The position numbers were made by a program, and so were the translations under genes. The notes beneath the pieces are model-generated. The model ran no database searches and had not been told where the DNA came from. It worked only from the letters and a program-made list of their open reading frames with translations. 35,119 bases of DNA from Nitrospirota bacterium. Lineage in GTDB: Bacteria; Nitrospirota; Thermodesulfovibrionia; Thermodesulfovibrionales; JdFR-85. This document shows, one piece after another, positions 8,914-18,921 of the stretch (position 1 is the stretch's first letter; the number at the start of each line of letters is the position of its first letter). Location of the stretch: contig JAADGG010000004.1 in NCBI GenBank assembly GCA_013152485.1, positions 1-35,119 on the forward strand, in the 5' to 3' direction.

Positions 8914-10611
8914 TCAGATGACCCTGACTACCTCCTCGTAGCTGGTCAGACCCTCCGCGGCCTTGATGAGTCCGTCCTGCCGGAAAGTACGGTAGTCCTG
9001 CCTGGCTGCTATCTCCTTCAGCTCACTCGGTTGAGCCTTTGCCAGAATGGCTTCACGGAGTTCCTTCGACGGCACCAGGAGCTCGAACAACGCAATTCTG
9101 TGGTTGTATCCTGTCAATCCGCATGCAGGACACCCCTTGCTGCGGAAAAGCCTCGGCCTCTGCGTACCGGTAAGCGCCGCGATCTCCTCTGCGAGGGATT
9201 CAGGAGGCTCGTAATCCTCGATACATTCCTGGCAAAGACGCCTGATCAGCCTCTGCCCGAGTATGGCGGTGAGGGATGAAAACAGCATGAAGGGGGGCAC
9301 GTCCAGGTCCATGATGAGCGAGATGGCACCCACGGTATCATTACAGAGGAACCGGCCGAGGACGAGCGTCTTTGAAAGGGAGGCATGCAGCGCCGAGACT
9401 ATCGCCTCCCGGGTCATCAGCTCACCGGCCATGAGCACGTCCATATCCTGGCGCAGAAGGGACTGCAGGCCTTTTTCGTAACTGTATCCGAATTTTTCGT
9501 TGGGTTGTCCCTGGTTGATCCCCGACAGCTTGTTCTTAACCGTCCGTTCGAATGTAAATATCGATTTCTCCGGACTCTTCAGGTAGTTCAGGGCTGCATA
9601 TATTGTCGAGCTCTTTCCGCTGTCCGAAGGGCCCGTGACGAGAATGAACCCCCTCGGGCTCGCGAGGAGCTTCTTGAAGCTGTCGAGTGTCTCGGGTGTA
9701 AACCCGAGTTTTTCGAGCTGCAGCTCCTCCTTTGAAAACGGCTGCTGAAAGGTCAGAACCATGCGCTCTCCGTGCAGAGACGGAATCGTCGCCACGTCGA
9801 TGTCGTAAAACTGTCCCTTTGATTTGGCCCTGAAGAAGCCCTCTGCCGGGATGAAGCGCTTCAGGATGTCTATGGAGCTCAGGATCTTCAGACGGTTCAC
9901 CACGTTCTGCTGCAGGTTGGCCGGAGGCTTCACAAGCAGCTTCAGTTTTCCGTCGATACGGAGGTATATCTCGTATGAGTCCTCACGGGGTTCGATGTGT
10001 ATGTGGGTGGCCTCCTGCTCTATGGCAGCGAGAATCACTGCATTGACCAGCTTGATCACGGGCGCTTCCTCGGCGGATTCGAGAACGTCCTCGAGGTCTT
10101 CCTCCATGATACCGTGGTCTCCCTTGATGATCTCGAGGTCCTCCGATTCGTTCACCTTGAGGGATTCCTCCCAGCTGACCGGCTTCTTGAACAGTTCGTC
10201 TATCTTGCGCTCGAGGGACGTGATGGACGTAACAACAGGAGCGATCTTGTAACCCGTGATATAAGAGAGGTCGTCCATGAGGACCAGGTCCCTCGGGCTG
10301 GCGGTGGCAACCGTGAGCGTCTTGCCGTCAAAGGAGATGGGAAGGACCTGGTATTTCTTGATGACCTTCTCCGGAATCAGGGCGAGCAGATCCGGTGACG
10401 GACTGTAGTTCTCGAGATTGATCGAGGGGATATCGAGCTGCCTGCCGAGCAGGTAGTCGAGGTCCTCCTCTGAAAGGAGTCCCATCTTGATGAGGGTGGC
10501 TCCCAGACGTTCACCGGTCTTCTTCTGTTCCTCCAGGGCCCTATCGAGGTTCTCCTGAGAAAGGATGTTCAAGTCGATCAGCAACTCTCCAATCTTCTGC
10601 TTGTTTTTCAT
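8914..10611 (-). CDS. GspE/PilB-family ATPase with divergent catalytic boxes
   Basis: 565 aa; GspE/PilB N-terminal domain (IGELLIDLNILSQENLDRALEEQ), Walker A GPSDSGKSST, LLRQDMDVLMAGE, four Cys (CQEC...CPAC), C-terminal FELL region. Confidence 0.9.
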   Translation of the reverse strand: MKNKQKIGELLIDLNILSQENLDRALEEQKKTGERLGATLIKMGLLSEEDLDYLLGRQLDIPSINLENYSPSPDLLALIPEKVIKKYQVLPISFDGKTLTVATASPRDLVLMDDLSYITGYKIAPVVTSITSLERKIDELFKKPVSWEESLKVNESEDLEIIKGDHGIMEEDLEDVLESAEEAPVIKLVNAVILAAIEQEATHIHIEPREDSYEIYLRIDGKLKLLVKPPANLQQNVVNRLKILSSIDILKRFIPAEGFFRAKSKGQFYDIDVATIPSLHGERMVLTFQQPFSKEELQLEKLGFTPETLDSFKKLLASPRGFILVTGPSDSGKSSTIYAALNYLKSPEKSIFTFERTVKNKLSGINQGQPNEKFGYSYEKGLQSLLRQDMDVLMAGELMTREAIVSALHASLSKTLVLGRFLCNDTVGAISLIMDLDVPPFMLFSSLTAILGQRLIRRLCQECIEDYEPPESLAEEIAALTGTQRPRLFRSKGCPACGLTGYNHRIALFELLVPSKELREAILAKAQPSELKEIAARQDYRTFRQDGLIKAAEGLTSYEEVVRVI

Positions 10612-10641
10612 TTATATGCCCTCCTGGTTTTGCACGGCTGC

Positions 10642-12138
10642 TCACTCCGCCTGTTTTTCGGAGGCTTGCGGCTCGGTCAGCCACCTGATCGTCTTCTGAC
10701 AGATCGCCTCGAACTGGGAATGTATGTTTGACAGACAACGCTGTAGTTCATTGAAAAAGCTGTCGAATTGCGTATGGACCTCCGAGAGGTCTATACGGTT
10801 CAGGTCAGGCTTGTACAGCAGCAGCGGAATCCCTCGCTGAAAGAGCTTTGTCCTGATAACCGTCAGGGGAAGTGTTGCCGTCACGATCAAAGGCAGGTAT
10901 GCGTAGTCACTCTGTATACGGTCGAGGGCCTTCTTGCCCTCCGGGTCCTCGGTCCCGCCCCTGGCGAAAAAGAAGGATGCATCGGCGACAAGTACCTGGA
11001 GCCCGCGCTCATTGGAGGAGTCGAGCGTCTTGAAGAGCTCCTCGAGTGTAGACAGGACCACTGTGGAGACACCCTTCTCGTGAAACCTGTCCTCGAGCCT
11101 GACGCGCATTCTTGCGTTCCGCTCGAGCAGCAGGACTGTCATCGGTATGGGACCCGACTGACACTTGCACACACCCTGCTGAGGCTGGTCCTCGGTCCTG
11201 TCCGTGTCTTCATGCGCCTTCTCCGCACGGACATCACTCGTTGCATCCCTGTCACGGTCCTCGGCGTAATCGGCACTGACATAGACCGAGGCTACAGAGG
11301 CCGTTTCGTACTGATAGCTCTCCTCCGTATTTGCATTGTCAAAGACATCGGCTATAACCTCTTTGAGCAGGGCCATCGTGAGCACCTTCTTCCCTGAAAA
11401 GTGCCCATACAGGAGTGCTGCATCGCATATCATGTTGATCAGCCTCGGGATTCCCCTGGAAAACCGGCAGATCTCCCGAAGAACATCGTCCGGAAAGATG
11501 CCGGGATCAGTACATCCGGCGATCGCCAGTCTGTGATGGATGTATTTGGGGATCTCCTCATCCGGAAGCCTTCTGAGGTGGTACGGCTCGGTTACGGCAT
11601 CGCTGCATGCAAAGTCGCTCGACGCGCACACCCTGTCCCTCAACTCGGGCAGCCCTGCCATGATTATCCTGACAAGATGGCGCCCGTCTTCCTTCAACCT
11701 CGACAGCAGGCATATTTCATCGAGTGTGTCGCCGCCGAGTTCCTGTGCCTCGTCTATTACAAGAAAAGTTTCTCCGTCCTCCCGGAGCAAGCCTTTCAAG
11801 TGCCCTTCCAGCACCGAACGCAGTTCGTCAACACCGTCGCACTCGGGCTCCACACCCATCTCGAGCAGGATCATCTGGAGGAACTGCGCACGGTCGTTGC
11901 CACGGTAAAGGATCTGAAAGAGATCGTTGCCGGGTCCGAGGGACTTCAGGAAGGTTCTCAACAGAACCGTCTTGCCCGACCCGATTTCACCGGTGAAGAT
12001 GATCGGGTTGGACTTCCGTTCGACTTCTGACTTCAAGTATGCCAGGGCATCCTTGTGGTTTGGGCTGAGATAGAGATACCCGGGATCCGGGACGGAGTTA
12101 AAGGGTCTGTCCTTGAGACCGTAGAATTTTTCATACAT
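10642..12138 (-). CDS. ExeA/GspA-like AAA ATPase with C-terminal receiver-like domain
   Basis: 498 aa; MYEKFYGLKDRPFNSVPDPGYLYLSPNHKDALAYL, Walker A GEIGSGKT, Walker B FLVIDEAQ; C-terminal MTVLLLERNARMRVRLEDRFHEKG...VLVADAS...IVTATLPL...LLYKPDL resembles REC. Confidence 0.88.
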   Translation of the reverse strand: MYEKFYGLKDRPFNSVPDPGYLYLSPNHKDALAYLKSEVERKSNPIIFTGEIGSGKTVLLRTFLKSLGPGNDLFQILYRGNDRAQFLQMILLEMGVEPECDGVDELRSVLEGHLKGLLREDGETFLVIDEAQELGGDTLDEICLLSRLKEDGRHLVRIIMAGLPELRDRVCASSDFACSDAVTEPYHLRRLPDEEIPKYIHHRLAIAGCTDPGIFPDDVLREICRFSRGIPRLINMICDAALLYGHFSGKKVLTMALLKEVIADVFDNANTEESYQYETASVASVYVSADYAEDRDRDATSDVRAEKAHEDTDRTEDQPQQGVCKCQSGPIPMTVLLLERNARMRVRLEDRFHEKGVSTVVLSTLEELFKTLDSSNERGLQVLVADASFFFARGGTEDPEGKKALDRIQSDYAYLPLIVTATLPLTVIRTKLFQRGIPLLLYKPDLNRIDLSEVHTQFDSFFNELQRCLSNIHSQFEAICQKTIRWLTEPQASEKQAE

Positions 12139-12229
12139 GGCGAAGTTCTTGTCGTCTTGGAGCAGCGCCTTCCGAACTCGAAGCTGCGCCCAGGAAAAGT
12201 CCTCAAGTATAAATGCTTTTTACCTCTTT

Positions 12230-12258
12230 ACTATAGCAACCCTTAGTGTTTTTGTCAA
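12230..12258 (-). promoter_or_regulatory. sigma70-type promoter TTGACA-N17-TATAGT upstream of the ExeA-like/GspE-like operon
   Basis: Minus strand TTGACA (12253-12258), 17-bp spacer, TATAGT (12230-12235). Confidence 0.75.
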
Positions 12259-12278
12259 GAAAACGGCCCAAACAAGCA

Positions 12279-13160
12279 CTATTCGCCCGCCACTATCAAT
12301 ACGAACCCCGCAAACATCAAGGCGGCACCTCCCAGCCTCTGCCTGAAGTCTCCTTCCCTGAAGAAGACGACGCCGTATATGCTGCCGACAAGGAGACTGG
12401 AGCGCTTTATGGCGATCATGTACGCCACATTTGCAATGCTTATTGCCAGCATGTGAGAGACGATCATGGCCGAATAGAAGAGGCCGGGAAGGACCGCACT
12501 TCTGAGCTCTCTCACGGTCAACCTGCTCCAGGACCCCACGTTGATACAGACGAGGGGAGTGAAGCAGAGGGTCACAACCATGAAGTAGCTTGCCCCGAAG
12601 AAGAGAGGAGACGAGTGCTCTATGGCGAGTTTTCCCAGCGACGATGTCATGCTGTATATCAATGCGACGATTATCATGTAGACAGAGCCCCGTTCACTTG
12701 CGATAGCCCTGAGGGGGGCAAGAAGACCCTGTCTGGCGGCGCCGAGGTTCAGGGAATACCCGCCTGCTGCGATCAGTATTATGCCGGCGGCACCCCATAC
12801 AGAGACTCTCTCGCCGAGGATCACCCTCGAAAAGGCCATGAGAAAGACCGGCGTGAGGGACAGAAACGGCAGTGTGAGCGTCAGGGGAGAGGCTCTCAAA
12901 GCCTTTATATAAAGGGTCAGTGCGAGTATCTCGAGCGGCAGGGCGAGGGAAAAAGCCAGGAAGAACGTCTTGTCGAGCTCCGGTACGGGAACCAGCAAGA
13001 GGATGATCAGAAGGGGCGGCAGGGAGAAGACGAGCCTGAGCCAGGCCACGAGATACTCGGTGTCGGGTCTCAAGGCCTTTTTGGTCAGAGCGTCACTCGT
13101 TGCAAGCGAGAAGGCTGAAACAAGAGAGAGCAGGATCCAGGAGTTTTCCATTTTTTGCAC
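12279..13160 (-). CDS. EamA/DMT-family transporter
   Basis: 293 aa, about ten hydrophobic segments in two repeats, typical of DMT/EamA permeases. Confidence 0.88.
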   Translation of the reverse strand: MQKMENSWILLSLVSAFSLATSDALTKKALRPDTEYLVAWLRLVFSLPPLLIILLLVPVPELDKTFFLAFSLALPLEILALTLYIKALRASPLTLTLPFLSLTPVFLMAFSRVILGERVSVWGAAGIILIAAGGYSLNLGAARQGLLAPLRAIASERGSVYMIIVALIYSMTSSLGKLAIEHSSPLFFGASYFMVVTLCFTPLVCINVGSWSRLTVRELRSAVLPGLFYSAMIVSHMLAISIANVAYMIAIKRSSLLVGSIYGVVFFREGDFRQRLGGAALMFAGFVLIVAGE

Positions 13161-13173
13161 GAACCGTACTGTT

Positions 13174-13193
13174 TGATGTAAAATTATACATCA
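13174..13193. promoter_or_regulatory. inverted repeat TGATGTA-AAATTA-TACATCA in divergent intergenic region
   Basis: Perfect 7-bp arms, 6-nt spacer, within the 46-bp gap between two divergent genes. Confidence 0.45.
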
Positions 13194-13206
13194 TCGGCTC
13201 CATATT

Positions 13207-14172
13207 ATGAGATACAACGGCATCTTTAAAAACTTCGGGAAGAAGAACATACTGGTCGTCGGCGACATCATTCTCGACCACTACATCTGGGGGCTCGTTG
13301 AAAGGATATCTCCGGAGGCCCCAGTACCGGTGATAGACGTAAAGGACGAGAACTACACTCTGGGAGGCGCCGCCAACGTTGCGGCCAACATAGTGGCGCT
13401 CGGCGGCAACGCCACAGTCGTGGGAGTGAGAGGTGACGACGTATCCGGCGAGGTTCTTCAGGCTCTTCTCAAGGAGCGGGGAATAGATACAGCCGGTCTG
13501 TTCAGGGGAAAGAGGCCGACGACCATAAAGACGAGGGTCATTGCCCACAGCCAGCAGGTGGTCAGGTTCGACAGGGAGGAAAGGAAGAGCATAGACGAAA
13601 GGCTCTTCAGGAAGATAAAGGACTTTCTCTCATCCGACCCGGACAGATGGGATGCATTGATAGTCTCTGACTACAAGAAAGGCGTGGTGTCCGACAGGCT
13701 GATGCGCTTCATTGCAAAAGGATACAAGAAGAGAGGGACTTTCGTCTCCGTGGACCCGAAGGTCGGCCACTTCGATTTCTACAAGGGGGTCTCCCTGGTA
13801 ACCCCCAACACAAAGGAGGCTACCGAAGGCACGGGAATAGAGATAAAGGACGAGAGGTCCCTTACCAGGGCGGGAAAGGCGCTCCTGAGGAAACTGAGGT
13901 GCGACGCGGTCCTGATCACACGCGGAGAGCACGGGATGACGCTGTTCGAGAGAGGCTCGGCAGTAAGTCACATACCCACTGCTGCAAAGGGGGCCTACGA
14001 CGTCACAGGCGCGGGAGATACGGTGATAGCAACGCTAACCCTCGCACACGTCTCAGGGGCTGACCTCAGGAGTGCAGCGGTGATCTCGAATCATGCCGCT
14101 GGTATAGTCGTCGGACAGGTAGGCACTGCAACCGTCACGCCCGAGCAGATAATGCAATCCTTAAAAGGGTGA
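13207..14172 (+). CDS. rfaE1: D-glycero-beta-D-manno-heptose-7-phosphate kinase (RfaE1/HldA-type, PfkB family)
   Basis: VVGDIILDHYIWGLVERISPEAPVPVIDV...LGGAANVAANI...DVTGAGDTVIATLTLA. Confidence 0.93.
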   Translation: MRYNGIFKNFGKKNILVVGDIILDHYIWGLVERISPEAPVPVIDVKDENYTLGGAANVAANIVALGGNATVVGVRGDDVSGEVLQALLKERGIDTAGLFRGKRPTTIKTRVIAHSQQVVRFDREERKSIDERLFRKIKDFLSSDPDRWDALIVSDYKKGVVSDRLMRFIAKGYKKRGTFVSVDPKVGHFDFYKGVSLVTPNTKEATEGTGIEIKDERSLTRAGKALLRKLRCDAVLITRGEHGMTLFERGSAVSHIPTAAKGAYDVTGAGDTVIATLTLAHVSGADLRSAAVISNHAAGIVVGQVGTATVTPEQIMQSLKG

Positions 14173-14200
14173 TAAACCATATGAAGAGGGATACGGTGAC

Positions 14201-15298
14201 ATGGTGACAGGCAGCAGGGAAAGAGGCCCGGAGGCATCCGGGACCAAGAAGGCAAGGGCCGTCGCGCTCCTTTCAGGCGGGCTTGACAGCACGCTCGCCA
14301 TACTGGTGCTTCTGCGGTTGGGAGTCGACGTGACCGCAATAACGTTCCTGACCCATTTCGGATGCGACATAACAGACAGCTCGTCCTGCTCGCGGGACCC
14401 GATGCCTGCTGCGAAAAAATTCGGCTTCAAGGTTAAACTCTCGCACCTCGCAGACAAGTTCATCGAGATAGTCAAGAACCCCGCATTCGGACACGGCAAG
14501 AACATGAATCCGTGCATCGACTGCAGGATACTGATGTTGAGGGAGGCAAAGGTCTTCATGGACCTCATAGGGGCCGACTTCCTGGTCACGGGGGAAGTCC
14601 TCGGCCAGAGGCCCATGAGCCAGAGAAGGGAGTGCTTTCCCCTGGTCGACAGAGAGGCAGGCGTGGAGGGACTCGTACTGCGGCCCCTCAGTGCAAGGTT
14701 GCTTCCTCCGACAGAACCGGAACTGAAAGGGCTCGTAGACCGTGAGGCGCTATACGGCTTCAGGGGAAGGACGCGCAAGCCCCAGATGGCGCTTGCAGCC
14801 GAGCTCGGCCTGACCGACTATCCGTCACCAGCCGGCGGATGCCTCCTGACCGAACCGTCGTACGCCTTCAGGCTGAGGGACCTCCTCAGCTGCAACCCCT
14901 CGCCTGAACTGAAGGATCTGCACCTCCTCAGGGTGGGAAGACATTTCAGGAGGTCGCCCGGGTGCAAGATCATAGTGGGCCGAAACAAGGGAGAGAACGA
15001 AAAGATCGTCTCGCTCGCAACCGCCGGGGACATACTCGTGAAGGTGGAAGGCGTCGGAAGTCCTGCAACCATCGTCACCGGCAGGGCATCCGACGACGAC
15101 ATAATGACGGCTGCATCGTTGACGGCGCGTTACAGTGATGCAAAGCACCTGCCGAGCGTCGAAACCACCGTCTGGACCATAAAGGGTGATTCCTACAGGT
15201 TGAGATGCCGTCCTGCCACTGAAGACCTTGTCGAAAGGTACAGGATCTCCGAGCAGAAGACATCCAGGGCCCGGAAGGTCTCCGGCTGTCCGGTTTAA
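14201..15298 (+). CDS. PP-loop ATPase, ThiI/MnmA-like tRNA sulfurtransferase-related protein
   Basis: PP-loop LLSGGLDSTLAI; conserved NPCIDCRILML and SPAGGCLLTEPSYAFRLRDL. Confidence 0.8.
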   Translation: MVTGSRERGPEASGTKKARAVALLSGGLDSTLAILVLLRLGVDVTAITFLTHFGCDITDSSSCSRDPMPAAKKFGFKVKLSHLADKFIEIVKNPAFGHGKNMNPCIDCRILMLREAKVFMDLIGADFLVTGEVLGQRPMSQRRECFPLVDREAGVEGLVLRPLSARLLPPTEPELKGLVDREALYGFRGRTRKPQMALAAELGLTDYPSPAGGCLLTEPSYAFRLRDLLSCNPSPELKDLHLLRVGRHFRRSPGCKIIVGRNKGENEKIVSLATAGDILVKVEGVGSPATIVTGRASDDDIMTAASLTARYSDAKHLPSVETTVWTIKGDSYRLRCRPATEDLVERYRISEQKTSRARKVSGCPV

Positions 15299-16020
15299 AG
15301 CGAAAGCCCGAGGTCGGGCATGAGGGCCGCCAGCCCCCTCACCCTGTTGGCGAGGAGCAGTATCCCGAATATTATGAGAAGCAGTCCGCTGACGATCATT
15401 ATGATCCTCATGTGTCTCTGAAGCCATTTCGAGTAGCTCAGGAAGGTGTTCAGTGCAAGGGACGACAAGAAGAACGGGACCGCAAGGCCGAGCGAGTATA
15501 CAGAGAGGAGCTTGAGCCCGTAGACGGCCGAGCCCTTGGCGCTTGCATACAGGAGTATGCTCCCGAGGATCGGTCCTATGCATGGAGTCCAGCCTGCCAC
15601 AAAAGCCATGCCCAGAACGAACGTCCCGATATACCCTGCAGGCTTTCCGCTGAGGTGGATCTTCCTCTCCCTCATCAGGAAGTCGAGCCTCAGGAACCCC
15701 GCGATGAAGAGACCGAATATTATCACTATGATACCGCCGATTATCCTTATCCAGTCCTGATACTGGAACAGAAGCCTCCCGATCGCAGATGAAGACGCCC
15801 CGAGCAGGATGAAGACGAAAGAAAAGCCCAGTATGAATGCAAGCGAGTTCGTCATCGTGAGGAACCGGATGCGGGCCCTGTCGGCCTTGCCTGTCAGGTC
15901 CTTGAAGGAGATCCCCGTGATGAACGACACATAAGACGGCACCAGCGGCAGGACACAGGGGGAAATAAAGGAAAGGACCCCTGCCAGGAAGGCAAGCGAG
16001 TATGAAACGTCGGTCTTCAT
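15295..16020 (-). CDS. ccdA: cytochrome c biogenesis protein CcdA (DsbD-like transmembrane)
   Basis: FLAGVLSFISPCVLPLVPSYVSFITG and AFVAGWTPCIGPILGSIL Cys motifs; six predicted TM segments. Confidence 0.95.
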   Translation of the reverse strand: MKTDVSYSLAFLAGVLSFISPCVLPLVPSYVSFITGISFKDLTGKADRARIRFLTMTNSLAFILGFSFVFILLGASSSAIGRLLFQYQDWIRIIGGIIVIIFGLFIAGFLRLDFLMRERKIHLSGKPAGYIGTFVLGMAFVAGWTPCIGPILGSILLYASAKGSAVYGLKLLSVYSLGLAVPFFLSSLALNTFLSYSKWLQRHMRIIMIVSGLLLIIFGILLLANRVRGLAALMPDLGLSL

Positions 16021-16499
16021 TCAGCACACTCCTTTTCAGAACCCTTAAGTTTCTCTATTGCGTGGGGAATCACTTCAAGCACCGCTCCGATACCCTCACG
16101 CACGGCACCGGGACTTCCCGGAAGGTTTATGATGAGGCACTCTCCCCTTGTACCTGCCACAGCCCTCGAAAGCATGGCCCTCGGGGTCTTCTTCAGGCCT
16201 TCCATCCTCATTGCCTCTGCAATGCCCGGGACCTCACGGTCTATGACCTCGAGTGTCACATCCGGTGTTATGTCCCTTGGACTGAGCCCGGTCCCTCCGT
16301 TTGTGACTATCAGGTCCACCTTGTCCGAAAGGTTCACCAGCATATCCCGCAAGACATCCCTCTCGTCAGGGAGGACCGCATAGTGCATGACCTCTATGCG
16401 CGCCTGTTCGAGCATCCTGCGGAGGAGCCTGCCGCTTTCGTCCACGCGCTCTCCCTTCGCCCCCTTGTCACTGAGTGTGAGTATGGCAGCCCTCAGCAT
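16017..16499 (-). CDS. MogA/MoaB-family molybdenum cofactor biosynthesis protein
   Basis: AAILTLSDKGAKGERVDESG...LIVTNGGTGLSPRDITPD...NLPGSPGAVRE. Confidence 0.95.
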   Translation of the reverse strand: MLRAAILTLSDKGAKGERVDESGRLLRRMLEQARIEVMHYAVLPDERDVLRDMLVNLSDKVDLIVTNGGTGLSPRDITPDVTLEVIDREVPGIAEAMRMEGLKKTPRAMLSRAVAGTRGECLIINLPGSPGAVREGIGAVLEVIPHAIEKLKGSEKECAE

Positions 16500-16958
16500 T
16501 CATGCTCCCCGCACTTCGTTGCAGCTGACGGAGACACTGTCTCCTATCCTTATCGTACCGCCCTTTATCACCCTTGCAAATATCCCCTCTTCCGGCATGA
16601 CACAGCTGCCGGCCTGAAAGTATATGGCACACCGGCTGTGACACGTCTTGCCGATCTGTGTCACTTCGAGTTCCACGGCGTCTCCGACGCCTATCCTGGT
16701 CCTTACGGGCAGGCTTCTGAGGTCTATCCCCTCCGTCGTTATATTCTCGGCAAAATCGCCGGGACCGACGTCGAGTCCCAGCTCCCTCATCCTGTGTATG
16801 CTCTCCATTGCAAGGAGGCTCACCTGCCTGTGCCATGAAGAGGATGCATGAGCGTCTCCCTCTATTCCGTAGCCTTCCCTCAGGAGGGCGGCCTCAACGG
16901 CTCCCTTCCTGACCCCCTTGTTCGTGCTTATGTTTATGGACACAACCCTGCCGTTCAT
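16500..16958 (-). CDS. MOSC-domain protein
   Basis: STNKGVRKGAV...GIEGDAH...RQVSLLAMES...PGDFAENITTEGIDL...IGKTCHSRC typical MOSC. Start at internal Met; ORF opens to 17000. Confidence 0.92.
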   Translation of the reverse strand: MNGRVVSINISTNKGVRKGAVEAALLREGYGIEGDAHASSSWHRQVSLLAMESIHRMRELGLDVGPGDFAENITTEGIDLRSLPVRTRIGVGDAVELEVTQIGKTCHSRCAIYFQAGSCVMPEEGIFARVIKGGTIRIGDSVSVSCNEVRGA

Positions 16959-17091
16959 TGGTATCGGATTCCGGACGGTAACTGAAGGCCCGTCTGTCAC
17001 GTTTTAAGGATAACATAGCATTTCCGCATGAGACAAGGCTGCAGGAAATATGCTACACTTGATGTACGCGGTCCCGTAACAAGCAGGGAAA

Positions 17092-17110
17092 CGCCGGCTC
17101 TCGGCCGGCG
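17092..17110 (+). other. stem-loop CGCCGGC-TCTCG-GCCGGCG in 5' leader of 109-aa gene
   Basis: Perfect 7-bp GC stem, preceded by a second small hairpin TCCC...GGGA. Confidence 0.5.
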
Positions 17111-17148
17111 GGCATCAAAATCCAAGGAGACTGGAAAGGACGATTAAT

Positions 17149-17478
17149 ATGCCTGACTACAAAGAGTTTTCAAAGGACGAAGAGAGGATATACGACATGG
17201 AGATGGGCAAGCTGATCGAGAGGCTCAAGAGCGGTCAGTCCCTGAAGGAGGCCTGCAGTGCAATCAATGCAGCCGATGAGGAGCTGAGGCAGATCATAGC
17301 CGACGACGGCCTTAAAATCGTGATAGCCGAGCTCCACTACAATCAGGGCATGGACTTCGAACAGGTTGCCTACAGACTCAAGACGACCGTGGAACAGATA
17401 GAAGAGACGAACAGGATCATGATCGAAGACGTAATGCACACGATCAAGAGCAAAAGCGGCACCTTCGGCACCGCCTGA
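17149..17478 (+). CDS. hypothetical small acidic helical protein (109 aa)
   Basis: AAGGAG upstream, good codon usage, MPDYKEFSKDEERIYDMEMGKLIERLKSGQSLKEACSAINAADEE; no family recognised. Confidence 0.75.
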   Translation: MPDYKEFSKDEERIYDMEMGKLIERLKSGQSLKEACSAINAADEELRQIIADDGLKIVIAELHYNQGMDFEQVAYRLKTTVEQIEETNRIMIEDVMHTIKSKSGTFGTA

Positions 17479-17590
17479 CATCGAAGCCGGCACCCGTCAG
17501 CGATCACGGCCTCGACGGGAAAGCCGGAGACCGTCGGTGTTGATTCTTCGGTCTTCCGGCATTCCCGGACAACACCGTCCTGTTCCCGTC

Positions 17591-18892
<1,302 letters not shown>

Positions 18893-18921
18893 TTAAATAA
18901 TACTCGAGACCGGCAGGAAAT

